A DNA stretch of 40,122 nucleotides from assembly GCA_030840805.1 (NCBI GenBank), contig JAVEDU010000088.1, forward strand, positions 1-40,122. The letters run 5' to 3'. Position 1 is the stretch's first letter. The number at the start of each line of letters is the position of its first letter. Source of the DNA: Actinomycetota bacterium (GTDB lineage: Bacteria > Actinomycetota > Actinomycetes > Mycobacteriales > HKI-0501). Both the position numbers and the translations under genes were made by a program. Shown piece by piece: positions 1-7,653 of this stretch. The notes below the pieces were generated by a model. The model worked only from the letters and a program-made list of their open reading frames with translations. It was not told the DNA's origin and did no database searches.

Positions 1-189
1 GGCAAGACCCACCTGGCGATCGGGCTGGCGGTCCGCGCCTGCCAGGCCGGGCACCGCACCCTGTTCGCCACCGCCGCCGGGTGGGTCGCCCGCCTCGCCG
101 AGGCGCACGCCGCCGGCCGGCTGCAGAACCCGGGGGAGCCCGCTACGGGCCAGTTCGCGGCGGCCTTCCTGGCGGGGCGGCCTTCACGG
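1..189 (+). pseudogene. istB: IS21-family helper ATPase (IstB-like) fragment
   Basis: Reading frame 1 begins inside the gene with GKTHLAIGLAVRAC, the end of the Walker A region of IstB-type ATPases, and continues through FATAAGWVARLAEAH and AAGRLQ to about base 126. After that the similarity I recognise stops; the frame runs on with unrelated residues to a TGA at 187-189. IstB helps the IS21 transposase IstA by binding DNA and ATP. The intact family member is about 250 residues, so this copy is broken at its 3' end and would be inactive. Whether its 5' part is intact lies outside the window. The call rests on the motif pattern and is fairly firm for the family. Confidence 0.65.
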
Positions 190-718
190 CGTCCGGCGCG
201 TCGGTGACCACCTTGAGCGCCGGCGCGGTCAGCATGGCCTTCTCGTCCGGGCGTTTGAGCAACGGCGTCCACGGGTGGGGGCGTAGCCGCTTCCAGCCGG
301 CAATGAGGCAGATCGCGCTCTTGCCGACGGCAGCCTCCCCGCGGATCAGCGCACGGCGTCGGCGAAGACCTCCTCGTAGTGCGGCATGTCCCGGTCGTAG
401 CGCGCCGCAGCCCCGCCGAGTTGTCGGACTCGTTCGGCAGGGCATCGGCGTTGCTAGCGCGTAGGCATGGGTGTCCCTTCCCGCGGGATGATGCCGCTAT
501 TCAGCGGCAGCAGAAGGTGCGTCTACGTCGGTGTCGTCGAGCAGTCGATCTACGTAGACCCCGCCTGCCGCGGCGCCGACGTCGCGCAGCTCTCCACGGA
601 GCGCCTCTGGCCGAAGAGAGACGTTCCCTCGTCCGCTTGCATGGTTGAGTGACCCTCGTACCGGCATGCAGTAGCTCGTTCGCAACCCCACTTAGCATTC
701 GCCCTGGGCGCCCTCGCT
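127..718. other. Gene-poor degraded stretch between IS21 fragment and methyltransferase gene
   Basis: No complete gene is supported here. On the minus strand, two fragments in different frames look like former coding DNA: about 340-400 ends with the residues MPHYEEVFADAVR and a stop, and about 183-345 reads through KSAICLIAGWKRLRPH and KRPDEKAMLTAPALKVV. They adjoin with a frame change, as expected for a decayed gene, and a stop lies in frame upstream of the first. I do not recognise the family. From about 470 to 718 I see nothing beyond short open frames. Confidence 0.4.
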
Positions 719-2527
719 ATGGTCACGGACATGACGGGCAACAGGCTGTTCTACGGTGACAACCTCGATGTGCTTCGTAGTGGCGACGTGTCCGCGGGAT
801 CCGTAGATCTGGTCTACCTAGACCCGCCCTTCAACTCGAACCGGATCTACAACGTGCTCTTCGGCGCCGCGGGCGACGCGCAGGCGCAGGTCCAGGCGTT
901 CGACGACACGTGGAAGTGGTCCAACCAGACGGAGCAAGCGTACGAACAACTGGTCGGCGGCGGACTTCCCCCCCAGGTGTCAGATGCTCTCGAAGCGATG
1001 CGTGGCCTTCTGCGCGAGAGCAACCTCATGGCGTATCTGATCAATATGACACCGAGATTGGTGGAATTGCATAAGGCACTCAAGTCTACCGGTTCGATGT
1101 ACGTTCATTGCGATCCGACAGCCAGTCACTACCTTAAGGTCATTCTCGATACAATCTTCGGACCCGCTCAATTCAAGAACGAGATCATCTGGCGACGGAC
1201 CGGTGCTCATGGGCCTCAATCAAGCTTCGGGCCGATCCACGACGTCATCCTATTCTACACAAAGACCCAGAACTACTACTTCAACGTGGTCCGGAGACCC
1301 TACACCTTGAAGCACGTTCGAACTCGTTACACCCAGCAGTCCGATGGCAGGTGGAAATTCACTAGCGGTGGCAACGTTCTGACCGGTGCGGGCGCGACTG
1401 AAGGGGAATCGGGTCGGACTTGGCGCGGCTTCAACCCTACGCTAAAGGGACGGCATTGGGCCGTACCCGGATTCGTTTCTGCACAGATGCCTCCCAACTT
1501 TGTTGAATTGGGGGTGCTCGACAAGCTTGAGGCGGCGTACCAAGCGGGCCTCATCGAGATCAAACCCGGCCGCGCTTGGCCTGAGCCTGTGCGTTATCTC
1601 GAACCCGGAGACGGAAGTCCGGTCGGGGACATCTGGGCTTACCAACCCGGCACGGAAGGTGTTGTTGCTGGAACCGGCGGTTGCATCGACGAGGATGTTG
1701 CGTACCTCGGACCGACCTCGCCGGAACGGCTTGGTTACCCGACGCAGAAGCCGGTCGGACTGTTGGAGAGGATCATCAATGCGTCGTGCCCGCCGGACGG
1801 CGTCGTCCTAGATCCCTTCTGCGGCTGTGGTACGACCCTCGATGCAGCTGTGAATTTGAACCGAACCTGGATCGGTATCGATATCACCTACCTTTCCATC
1901 GACCTGATCAGAAATCGTTTACGGACCACTCACGGGGAGTCGATCGACTCTACGTACGAGGTTCTCGGCGTACCGGCCGACCTTGCGAGCGCCCATGACC
2001 TGTTCCATCGATCGCCGTTCGACTTTGAGCGGTGGGCGGTTTCCTTGGTCCGCGGGACGCCCAATACAAAGCAGGTCGGCGACAAGGGCAGCGACGGAGT
2101 AATCAGATTTGTCACCGGCAAGAAGGGACGGGCCAACGCCATCGTCTCTGTCAAAGGTGGGAAGCAGTTGACGCCTTCGATGGTCCGTGACCTGGAAGGT
2201 GTCGTAGCAAAGACCAAGAACGCCGAGATGGGCGTCTTGATCACGCTGCATCCGACGACAAAGGGTATGCGCGATGCTGCCGCTACCGGTGGCACCTACC
2301 GTGACTGGGTAGGGAATGTGTACTCCAAAATCCAGATGGTGTCGGTTGAAGAGCTTCTGGGCGGTGCCAAACTGTCTATGCCTCCCGTAGTTCCTCCGTA
2401 CACTGAGGCTCAAAAGAAGGTCGCCGTCGTGCAGCAGCTCGCTTTTGGCATCGACGAGGACGAGGACATGCCAGCCGAGGTCGGCGTCATGCCGGACGAG
2501 GCTGACGAGTCGGACGCAGAAGTTTGA
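719..2527 (+). CDS. DNA adenine/cytosine-N4 methyltransferase fused to restriction-endonuclease-like domain
   Basis: 602 residues. The N-terminal part is an amino-methyltransferase of the beta order: catalytic motif IV is DPPF (residues 35-38), a PTQKP box lies at 341-345, and the AdoMet-binding motif DPFCGCGTT at 365-373. Residues about 435-530 resemble the Mrr-like PD-(D/E)XK domain often attached to such enzymes: GDKGSDG with D459, then IVSVKGG with K479. The usual E or Q two residues before the lysine is a serine (S477), so cleavage activity is uncertain. The tail is acidic. The gene could be a one-protein restriction-modification enzyme or a methylase with a DNA-binding remnant. A second ATG at 731 is an alternative start; neither has a clear ribosome binding site. 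Base composition from about 1000 to 1500 is clearly AT-richer than the neighbours, which suggests recent acquisition. The target sequence cannot be read from the protein. Confidence 0.85.
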   Translation: MVTDMTGNRLFYGDNLDVLRSGDVSAGSVDLVYLDPPFNSNRIYNVLFGAAGDAQAQVQAFDDTWKWSNQTEQAYEQLVGGGLPPQVSDALEAMRGLLRESNLMAYLINMTPRLVELHKALKSTGSMYVHCDPTASHYLKVILDTIFGPAQFKNEIIWRRTGAHGPQSSFGPIHDVILFYTKTQNYYFNVVRRPYTLKHVRTRYTQQSDGRWKFTSGGNVLTGAGATEGESGRTWRGFNPTLKGRHWAVPGFVSAQMPPNFVELGVLDKLEAAYQAGLIEIKPGRAWPEPVRYLEPGDGSPVGDIWAYQPGTEGVVAGTGGCIDEDVAYLGPTSPERLGYPTQKPVGLLERIINASCPPDGVVLDPFCGCGTTLDAAVNLNRTWIGIDITYLSIDLIRNRLRTTHGESIDSTYEVLGVPADLASAHDLFHRSPFDFERWAVSLVRGTPNTKQVGDKGSDGVIRFVTGKKGRANAIVSVKGGKQLTPSMVRDLEGVVAKTKNAEMGVLITLHPTTKGMRDAAATGGTYRDWVGNVYSKIQMVSVEELLGGAKLSMPPVVPPYTEAQKKVAVVQQLAFGIDEDEDMPAEVGVMPDEADESDAEV

Positions 2528-2833
2528 TTGGCGCCCATCGAGGTCGGATTCGGCGAGAGCGGACCACAGACGATCATCGATTCGGCACCTTGGCGCGATG
2601 GCTCAAGGCGTTGGCTTGTTCTACTTCCTGCCAAGCTTCAGGGGGCCCATCATGACAGTGTTGGCGCCGCCTTGAACCGGGGTCGCCTTTAGTGGAGGCC
2701 GAGATTTGGTTGCCAGCGGCTGACACCTCGTGGGCATGAGGACTGCCTGTAAGGAGGCAAAAGAGCGTGGCTGATCTTGCCCACCACCACAGCGCACGGC
2801 GGATGGCGGTCTCTGGGATCCGCTCGCAGCAGG
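2528..2833. other. Intergenic stretch without a supported gene
   Basis: A good Shine-Dalgarno sequence (AAGGAGG, 2751-2757) precedes a GTG at 2767. The plus-strand frame from there loses coding character within about 40 codons and then runs antisense to the conserved small gene at 2834-3082, so I do not call it. It could be the 5' remnant of a truncated gene. On the minus strand a TTG overlapping the stop of that small gene opens a frame down to 2574, but I see no recognisable product. Confidence 0.35.
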
Positions 2834-3082
2834 TCAACGACGCACCTGGGTCGCGCCGTTGGAAGCTACGCCGCAGCGAGCGTGAACCCGACCGCCGCCG
2901 GCGGAGTGCACCACGATCGAGTACTCGGACAAGTCGAGCCGAAGGGTGCCTTGTCTGGCTTGGACCATCCGTTCCAGCGTCTGACGCAGGATCGCGTCGT
3001 CGCGGGGGTCCAGGTTGGTGTCCTCCTGCACTTGCATGCTCGACCGCCAGTACATGCGCACGGTGTAGCGCTTCGCCGTCAT
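2834..3082 (-). CDS. Small conserved element protein, paralogue of the 9767-10015 product
   Basis: 82 residues. The sequence starts MTAKRYTVRMYWRSS, contains EDTNLDP and TLERMVQARQGTL, and ends with a segment SEYSIVVHSAGGGRVHARC. It aligns along its whole length, without gaps that I can see, with the product encoded at 9767-10015, so the window carries two diverged copies on opposite strands. The start at 3082 is supported by GGAGGG six bases upstream. The function is unknown. The alternating charged and hydrophobic pattern suggests a small alpha/beta fold, but no catalytic motif is visible. It is transcribed away from the metallopeptidase gene that starts at 3236, and the 153 bases between them contain a perfect palindrome. 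Confidence 0.75.
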   Translation of the reverse strand: MTAKRYTVRMYWRSSMQVQEDTNLDPRDDAILRQTLERMVQARQGTLRLDLSEYSIVVHSAGGGRVHARCGVASNGATQVRR

Positions 3083-3186
3083 CACGACCCTCCGGAGATG
3101 ATCGTCGCGAGCTGAGACCGGTTCAGGATGCTCCACCGCCGGTCGTGAGTACCAGTGCGACCGGCTGTGCCGTGGCCGCCGCAGCC

Positions 3187-3223
3187 ATTGGCACGTACGT
3201 GCCAATTGACGGGTACGTGCCAA
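3187..3223. promoter_or_regulatory. Perfect 20-bp palindrome plus a third half-site; likely operator
   Basis: Bases 3187-3206 read ATTGGCACGTACGTGCCAAT, which is identical to its own reverse complement. A further copy of the right half, GTACGTGCCAA, follows at 3213-3223. The site lies between two divergently transcribed genes (starts at 3082 and 3236), where a dimeric repressor could control both. The cognate regulator is not known; the XRE protein encoded just downstream is a candidate by position only. Confidence 0.6.
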
Positions 3224-3235
3224 ATCTGCGTCAGG

Positions 3236-3982
3236 ATGTTCGCCGTGGCCGCCCCGGGAGGTCAGCGCAGCTCGCCGCTGGTCCGCGCGCTGGAGCTGAC
3301 CTGGGAAGCCATCCGGGCGCGTCACCGGGAGTTACCGGCCGTCGTGGTCGTCCTTGCGTCGGGGTCGATCGGCATCGCGCCCGGCACGCTGAACCTCGGC
3401 CACTACGCCGCGATGCGATGGAGCCACGGCGAGGACCGGCTGGCGGAGGTCTTCGTCGGCGGTGAGGGCCTCCGCCGCGGCCCTGTTGACGTTCTGGGCA
3501 CGCTCCTTCACGAGGCCGCACACGCTCCTGCGGACGTCCGCGGGATCAAGGACACCTCCAGGCAGGGGCGGTACCACAACCGCCGGTACGCTGGGGTCGC
3601 CCGCGAGGTGCTGCTCGATGTTGCCGAGATCGGCGACATCGGCTGGTCCGACACCCGTCCGACCCGGGAGGCCCACGCGGTTTACGCGGAGGTGCTCGAC
3701 GATCTCGGCGCCGCGCTCACGCTGTGGCGTCGCGCCGAGGGGGAGGCGTTCGTCGGCGCCGGTGGTGACGATCCGGATCATGGACCGACCGGCGGGGGAG
3801 TGGATCCAGGCGCCGGCGGCCGTGGCCGGCCCAACTCCAACAACCCTCTGGCTTGCGCGTGCTCCTGTCCGCGCCGGATTCGCGTTGCGCCGTCGGTCCT
3901 CGCACAGGGACCGATCCGCTGCCTCGTGTGCAGTGCGGACTTCGAACCTGTAGACCGATCCGGTGCTCTTCAGGCATCGTAG
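3236..3982 (+). CDS. SprT-like putative zinc metallopeptidase with C-terminal zinc ribbon
   Basis: 248 residues from the ATG at 3236. The central segment LLHEAAHAPADVRG gives an HExxH zinc site (H92, E93, H96), and GRYHNRRY about 18 residues on supplies a possible third ligand (H114). This spacing fits SprT/Wss1-type proteases that act on DNA-protein complexes. The C-terminal part has cysteines 207, 209, 211, 229 and 232 in a CxCxC ... CxxC pattern, a likely zinc ribbon, as in SprT proteins. An in-frame start at 3155 would place the palindromic operator inside the coding region, so I prefer 3236, although its ribosome binding site is weak. The substrate is unknown. A SprT-like enzyme on a conjugative element could process protein attached to DNA, but that is inference. 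The family call is based on motif geometry only. Confidence 0.6.
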   Translation: MFAVAAPGGQRSSPLVRALELTWEAIRARHRELPAVVVVLASGSIGIAPGTLNLGHYAAMRWSHGEDRLAEVFVGGEGLRRGPVDVLGTLLHEAAHAPADVRGIKDTSRQGRYHNRRYAGVAREVLLDVAEIGDIGWSDTRPTREAHAVYAEVLDDLGAALTLWRRAEGEAFVGAGGDDPDHGPTGGGVDPGAGGRGRPNSNNPLACACSCPRRIRVAPSVLAQGPIRCLVCSADFEPVDRSGALQAS

Positions 3983-3986
3983 AGCC

Positions 3987-4904
3987 GTGCATATCCACGA
4001 AGCGGGTTCCAGCCGCAGCGGACCGGAGCTGGCGACGGAACAGCGGCGGGTCGCAGCTCGGAGGGAGCTGGGCCAGCAGCTGCGTGCGTTGCGGGAGCTC
4101 AGTGGCCTCTCCGGACAGCGGGTGGCCCAGGCGCTTGGCTGGTCGCAGGCGAAGGTCAGCCGGATCGAGAAGGCCCGCACCCGGGCAGAAGCGGCTGATA
4201 TCGCCAAGCTGCTGGACGTGCTCAACGTCGAGCCGGGACGTCGGGATGCGCTGCTCCTCCTGGCCGAGCTTGCGGCAGGCCCACCGGAGACGTGGCGGAA
4301 CTCGTCGCGTACCGGCCTCACGCGGCGGCAGCAGGACTTCGTCGCCTTCGAGGCCGCCGCGACCCGGATCCGGCATTACCAGCCGCTGCTGATCCCCGGA
4401 TACCTGCAGACCACTGAGTACGCGAGGCGCGTGCTCGCGATGGCAGATGCCAACGACCTGGAACGACGCCTGGAATCGCGGCTCGCCCGGCGGCAGATTG
4501 TTATCGGCGACTCCGCACCCTCGTACGAGATCGTGCTCTTGGACTCCGCACTTCGATGGAGGCCCGGCCCCGCGACCGTGATGGCAGAGCAGCTCGATCT
4601 CCTGCGCAAGATGGTCCGGCGACCCAATGTCACCGTCCGGGTAGTTCCGCTCGATCGCGAGCAGAACAGCTTTGTGCAGCACCCGTTTGTGCTGTACGAC
4701 TTCGGTGAGGCGAGCCCAACCGAAGGATTGGTCGAGACGACAACCACCGACCTTCGGATCACGGACGAGGACGAGGTCGAGGCGTTGGGTCGGTTTTTCG
4801 GACGGCTGTCCTCGTCCGCGCTGTCTCAGCGGGACTCTCTCTCGCTCATCAGGCAGAAGCACCAGTCGTACATGGACCTCTCAAAGACCGAGGAGGGAAC
4901 ATGA
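3987..4904 (+). CDS. XRE-family transcriptional regulator with DUF5753 domain
   Basis: 305 residues from the GTG at 3987; a GTG at 3963 in the same frame would overlap the preceding gene by 20 bases. Residues about 27-67 form a helix-turn-helix with LRELSGLSGQRVAQALGWS and AKVSRIEKARTR. The remainder matches the DUF5753 ligand-binding-like region found in many actinobacterial regulators, including LLIPGYLQTTEYAR and FVLYDFGEASPTEGLVE. Such proteins are usually encoded next to a DUF397 protein, and here the stop overlaps the DUF397 start (ATGA, 4901-4904), so the two are translationally coupled. In Streptomyces, relatives act in development and antibiotic control, and some pairs have been described as toxin-antitoxin-like. 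The target promoters are unknown; the nearby palindrome at 3187 is a candidate. Confidence 0.9.
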   Translation: MHIHEAGSSRSGPELATEQRRVAARRELGQQLRALRELSGLSGQRVAQALGWSQAKVSRIEKARTRAEAADIAKLLDVLNVEPGRRDALLLLAELAAGPPETWRNSSRTGLTRRQQDFVAFEAAATRIRHYQPLLIPGYLQTTEYARRVLAMADANDLERRLESRLARRQIVIGDSAPSYEIVLLDSALRWRPGPATVMAEQLDLLRKMVRRPNVTVRVVPLDREQNSFVQHPFVLYDFGEASPTEGLVETTTTDLRITDEDEVEALGRFFGRLSSSALSQRDSLSLIRQKHQSYMDLSKTEEGT

Positions 4905-5107
4905 GCAACGACCACGACTTCGCCGGCGCTACGTGGCGGAAGTCGAACAACAGCGGTGACGGCGGCTGCGTGGAGGTGGCCGTCCTGGCGGACGCGGTCG
5001 GTGTCCGGGACAGCAAGGACCGAGGTGGCCCAGTGCTGATCTTCAACCAGCGTGAATGGGCAGCCTTTGTCGCAGGCGTCCGCGAAGGGGAGTTCGACCA
5101 GGAGTGA
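4901..5107 (+). CDS. DUF397 domain protein
   Basis: 68 residues. It shows the full family pattern: WRKSNNSGDGGCVEVAV near the N-terminus, VGVRDSKDRGGPVL in the middle and WAAFVAGVREGEFD at the end. DUF397 proteins are small actinobacterial partners of XRE/DUF5753 regulators, and this gene overlaps its regulator by four bases. The biochemical role is not settled; in described cases the pair works as a regulatory module. The family assignment is secure. Confidence 0.93.
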   Translation: MSNDHDFAGATWRKSNNSGDGGCVEVAVLADAVGVRDSKDRGGPVLIFNQREWAAFVAGVREGEFDQE

Positions 5108-5116
5108 CCTGATCCG

Positions 5117-5148
5117 GGGCCGGTTGCCTGATGACGTGTACCCGGCCC
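5117..5148 (+). terminator. Possible weak hairpin terminator after the XRE/DUF397 pair
   Basis: GGGCCGG (5117-5123) can pair with CCGGCCC (5142-5148) around an 18-base loop, ten bases after the DUF397 stop. There is no T-run, so termination is uncertain. Confidence 0.3.
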
Positions 5149-5176
5149 GGGCCGTCACCCGCGGCAGGGAGAGACC

Positions 5177-6412
5177 TTGGCATCGTTGGGCAAGCTCAGC
5201 GAGGGGGCGGAGTCCGCCAGCCCCCTCCGGAGCCGTGGATTCCACGCACTGTGGGGATCTGCGGGTGTTTCCAGCGTCGGTGACGGCGCGTTTTTGGTTG
5301 CCGCGCCCTTGCTGGCTGCCTTCATCACGCGGGATCCCGTGGGCGTGGCGATCGTCAGCGCAGCAACCGTGCTGCCATGGCTCATCGTCGGGCCATGGGC
5401 TGGCGCCGTCGTCGATCGCGTACCGCGGCGGCGGATCATGATCGCGGCCGACGTCGTTCGTGCGGCAACACTCGCGTTGCTGGTGGTGTTGGTTGTTTCC
5501 GGGTCCGCCTCGATCGCCGCGCTCGCCATCACGTCCTTCGTCATGGTGTCGGGCAAGGCATTCTTCGACGCGGCCGCACAGGCCAGCCTCCCCGCGATCG
5601 TGGGGCGCGAACCAAGCACCCTCACCCGTGCCAACGGCCGGCTGTACGCGGTGGAGACCGTCGGGCAGTCGGTAGCAGGACCGCCCCTCGGTGGGCTCAC
5701 GTTCGCCGTCGCGCCTTGGGCGCCGTTCGTCCTCGATGCGCTCTCCTTCGGCCTGTCGGGGACGCTCTTGTCGCGGATGCCGCGTGGCGAGGCCCCCCAG
5801 CATCAGGCCGGCCAGAGTGTCCGCGCGGCAATCCGCGAGGGCTTTGTGTACGTGTTGCGACACCGAGAGCTGCTGGCGCTCTCGCTCGCCGTGGCCGGCT
5901 ACAACGTCGCCTACAACATGGGATTCGCGACGCTGGTGCTCTTCGTGCTGGAGCGGCTCGGGACCGGCGGGGTCGGCTTTGGCCTGCTCGTCGCAACCTC
6001 TGCGCTCGGTGCCGTGGTCGTCGGGTGGAAGGCGTCATCGCTAGTGCGGATGCTGGGAGCTCGCGGTGCCGTGCTGGCCGCTGGGGGAGCGCAGGCCTTG
6101 GGGTGGGTTGGGCTGTCGATGCTGTCCTCACCGTGGCTTGCTGCGCCGGCCTTTGCCGTTCTGGGTGGGGCCACGACGCTAGTGACGGTCGCGGTGGTGT
6201 CGGAGCGCCAGGCCGTTGTGCCCGACCACATGCTAGGTCGTGTGGTATCTGCCTTCCGGCTTGTCGGCAACGGCCTCGCACCGGTCGGATCGGTGATCGG
6301 GGGCCTGATCGCGGCCGGCGCAGGCCTGCGCGCGCCGCTCCTCGCCGCTGCCGCCTTCATGGTGGTGACACTGTGTGGGTTTCAGCTGTGGCGGGTGGGC
6401 CACCATGAGTGA
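5177..6412 (+). CDS. MFS transporter
   Basis: 411 residues with 10 to 12 hydrophobic membrane segments. The start of the fold is seen in FHALWGSAGVSSVGDGAF, and the first cytoplasmic loop carries the MFS motif A-like segment AGAVVDRVPRRRIMIAAD. This matches the MFS_3 group, which includes drug and siderophore exporters. The TTG start at 5177 follows GGGAGAG at 5167-5173. It is in the same direction as the XRE/DUF397 pair but 69 bases away with a hairpin between. The substrate cannot be predicted from sequence. On a mobile element it is most simply read as export cargo that might give resistance, but this is inference. Confidence 0.85.
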   Translation: MASLGKLSEGAESASPLRSRGFHALWGSAGVSSVGDGAFLVAAPLLAAFITRDPVGVAIVSAATVLPWLIVGPWAGAVVDRVPRRRIMIAADVVRAATLALLVVLVVSGSASIAALAITSFVMVSGKAFFDAAAQASLPAIVGREPSTLTRANGRLYAVETVGQSVAGPPLGGLTFAVAPWAPFVLDALSFGLSGTLLSRMPRGEAPQHQAGQSVRAAIREGFVYVLRHRELLALSLAVAGYNVAYNMGFATLVLFVLERLGTGGVGFGLLVATSALGAVVVGWKASSLVRMLGARGAVLAAGGAQALGWVGLSMLSSPWLAAPAFAVLGGATTLVTVAVVSERQAVVPDHMLGRVVSAFRLVGNGLAPVGSVIGGLIAAGAGLRAPLLAAAAFMVVTLCGFQLWRVGHHE

Positions 6413-6425
6413 CACCTAGGAGGGG

Positions 6426-7082
6426 CTACTTCCTCGCGGACGCCTTGCCCTCGAAGATCGACGCTTCGTAGTCGAACGCGGGTGCCACCTCGATATTGAC
6501 CAGAGGGAGGTTCCCCTTTGGCACGGCGAAGCCGAAAGTCGCGGTCGCCTTGCGCCCAGGAGCGACGCGACTGTTGAACCCGTCGCCGGCTACGTCGTCG
6601 AAGACCCGCTCCGCCTCCAGGCCGTCTGCGCCCGCCTTGAGCGTCACGATGCATTCGTTCAGTTCGACAAGCTCGAGGCCGCCGTTGGTGATTCTCACGG
6701 TTACCAGCACGCCGACATCGCCTGGCTGCGCTCCCGCGTTGATCACCGGAATCGTGTACCGCTTGGCGGACAGCACCTGGACCTTGAGGTCGTCCTCGTA
6801 GGTGATCCCCTCGTCACCGATACGCGCGAGCAGCGGTGCTGTGGTGGCGGTGTCCTCGGCGAACACGTCTGGAGACGTCGATGAGGCGTTCGAGGAATCG
6901 TCACGGGTCGCTGAGCCGGTGGTGAACATTGCGACGGCGACAACCAGCGTCAGGATCAGTGCGACGCCTACCGCTCCGAGGGCCCACCACTCCCAGGAGG
7001 ACTTCGTCCGTGCACCCCGTCGGCCGCTCGGCTCGGCGGACTGTGGACGTGCCGGATCCGGTGGGGCTGGTGGCTGAGACAC
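6426..7082 (-). CDS. Membrane-anchored extracytoplasmic protein, DUF4352-like
   Basis: 218 residues from the GTG at 7082, chosen because GGGAGGA ends five bases before it. A proline-rich cytoplasmic N-terminus is followed by one membrane helix (residues about 32-53, WWALGAVGVALILTLVVAVA). An outer domain follows with ITYEDDLKVQVLSAKRY, GVLVTVRITNGG and FGFAVPKG, the beta-sandwich pattern of DUF4352/Ig-like proteins that sit outside the membrane. It is convergent with the MFS gene (14 bases apart) and divergent from the WhiB-like gene. The function is unknown; such proteins are often linked to cell-envelope or transfer functions. Confidence 0.65.
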   Translation of the reverse strand: MSQPPAPPDPARPQSAEPSGRRGARTKSSWEWWALGAVGVALILTLVVAVAMFTTGSATRDDSSNASSTSPDVFAEDTATTAPLLARIGDEGITYEDDLKVQVLSAKRYTIPVINAGAQPGDVGVLVTVRITNGGLELVELNECIVTLKAGADGLEAERVFDDVAGDGFNSRVAPGRKATATFGFAVPKGNLPLVNIEVAPAFDYEASIFEGKASARK

Positions 7083-7258
7083 GGCGTTCCTCCCTTGCCG
7101 TGGCGTGAGCGCGGCATGACAATCTGTCGCCGGTTGCGACGGTAGTGCACGGACGTCTGTGAGCTGCGCCCCCATGCTTCATTCGAGGTGGCCGCCAACG
7201 TCGCTGGACGACGGTTCCCCTCCCGACTTCCGCAGTCGTACTCCGTACAGTGGTCTTG

Positions 7259-7294
7259 CACCGTGCATAATCATGGTGTAGACACCGTGCATAA
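7259..7294. promoter_or_regulatory. Two direct repeats CACCGTGCATAA ahead of the WhiB-like gene
   Basis: The 12-mer occurs at 7259-7270 and 7283-7294, exactly 24 bases apart, so a protein could bind the same face of the helix after just over two turns. The stretch 7259-7278 is also an imperfect palindrome (CACC at one end, GGTG at the other). It lies in the 241-base divergent region between the membrane-protein gene and the WhiB-like gene, 30 bases before the latter's start. A regulator-binding role is inferred. Confidence 0.5.
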
Positions 7295-7323
7295 CCACGA
7301 CAGCACCCGGAGGAGGGGGCACC

Positions 7324-7653
7324 GTGGCACGAGGACAGAGCACTGAGAACGTCGCCGAGCTGAGTACACGCCGGCTCGACGAGATCGTCGGAGATCAGGG
7401 CCAGTGCCGCGGTATGGACACGGACGCCTGGTACCCGCTGGTGAGCCATCCGGTCGGCGGCGTCGCAGCCAAGACCGCGGAGGCCGAGCGGGAGTACGCG
7501 CAGTCGCAGTGTGCCGGGTGCCCGGTGACGCGCGAGTGCCTGGAACTGGCGCTGCGCATCCCGGCCGGGGTCTACGGCATCTGGGGCGCCACCAGTGAAC
7601 GTGACCGGCTGGTGCTGCGGAAGCGCCGGGCAGACGAGGGAGCGGTGGCATGA
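7324..7653 (+). CDS. WhiB-like iron-sulfur transcription factor
   Basis: 109 residues. It has the four cysteines of the Wbl family (C28, C63, C66, C72; spacing CxxC then five residues to the last) that bind a 4Fe-4S cluster. The family turn motif follows as GVYGIWGAT (82-90), and then a basic tail RDRLVLRKRRAD for DNA or sigma-factor contact. The GTG start follows GGAGGAGG. It is the first gene of the long rightward operon of the element and overlaps the next gene by ATGA. Wbl proteins occur on many actinobacterial phages and plasmids and often control element or host genes with the principal sigma factor. Here it probably controls transfer functions, which is inference. Confidence 0.92.
   Translation: MARGQSTENVAELSTRRLDEIVGDQGQCRGMDTDAWYPLVSHPVGGVAAKTAEAEREYAQSQCAGCPVTRECLELALRIPAGVYGIWGATSERDRLVLRKRRADEGAVA

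Noticed and set aside
2767-3465. Plus-strand frame starting at a GTG with a good AAGGAGG
   Set aside because: Beyond about 40 codons it is antisense to the conserved 2834-3082 gene and overlaps the metallopeptidase gene; at most a truncated remnant.
1-7300. Search for a copy of the tRNA-Lys 3' end as the other attachment site
   Set aside because: By eye, no repeat of the T-arm/acceptor sequence longer than a few bases was found; the left boundary is likely outside the window.
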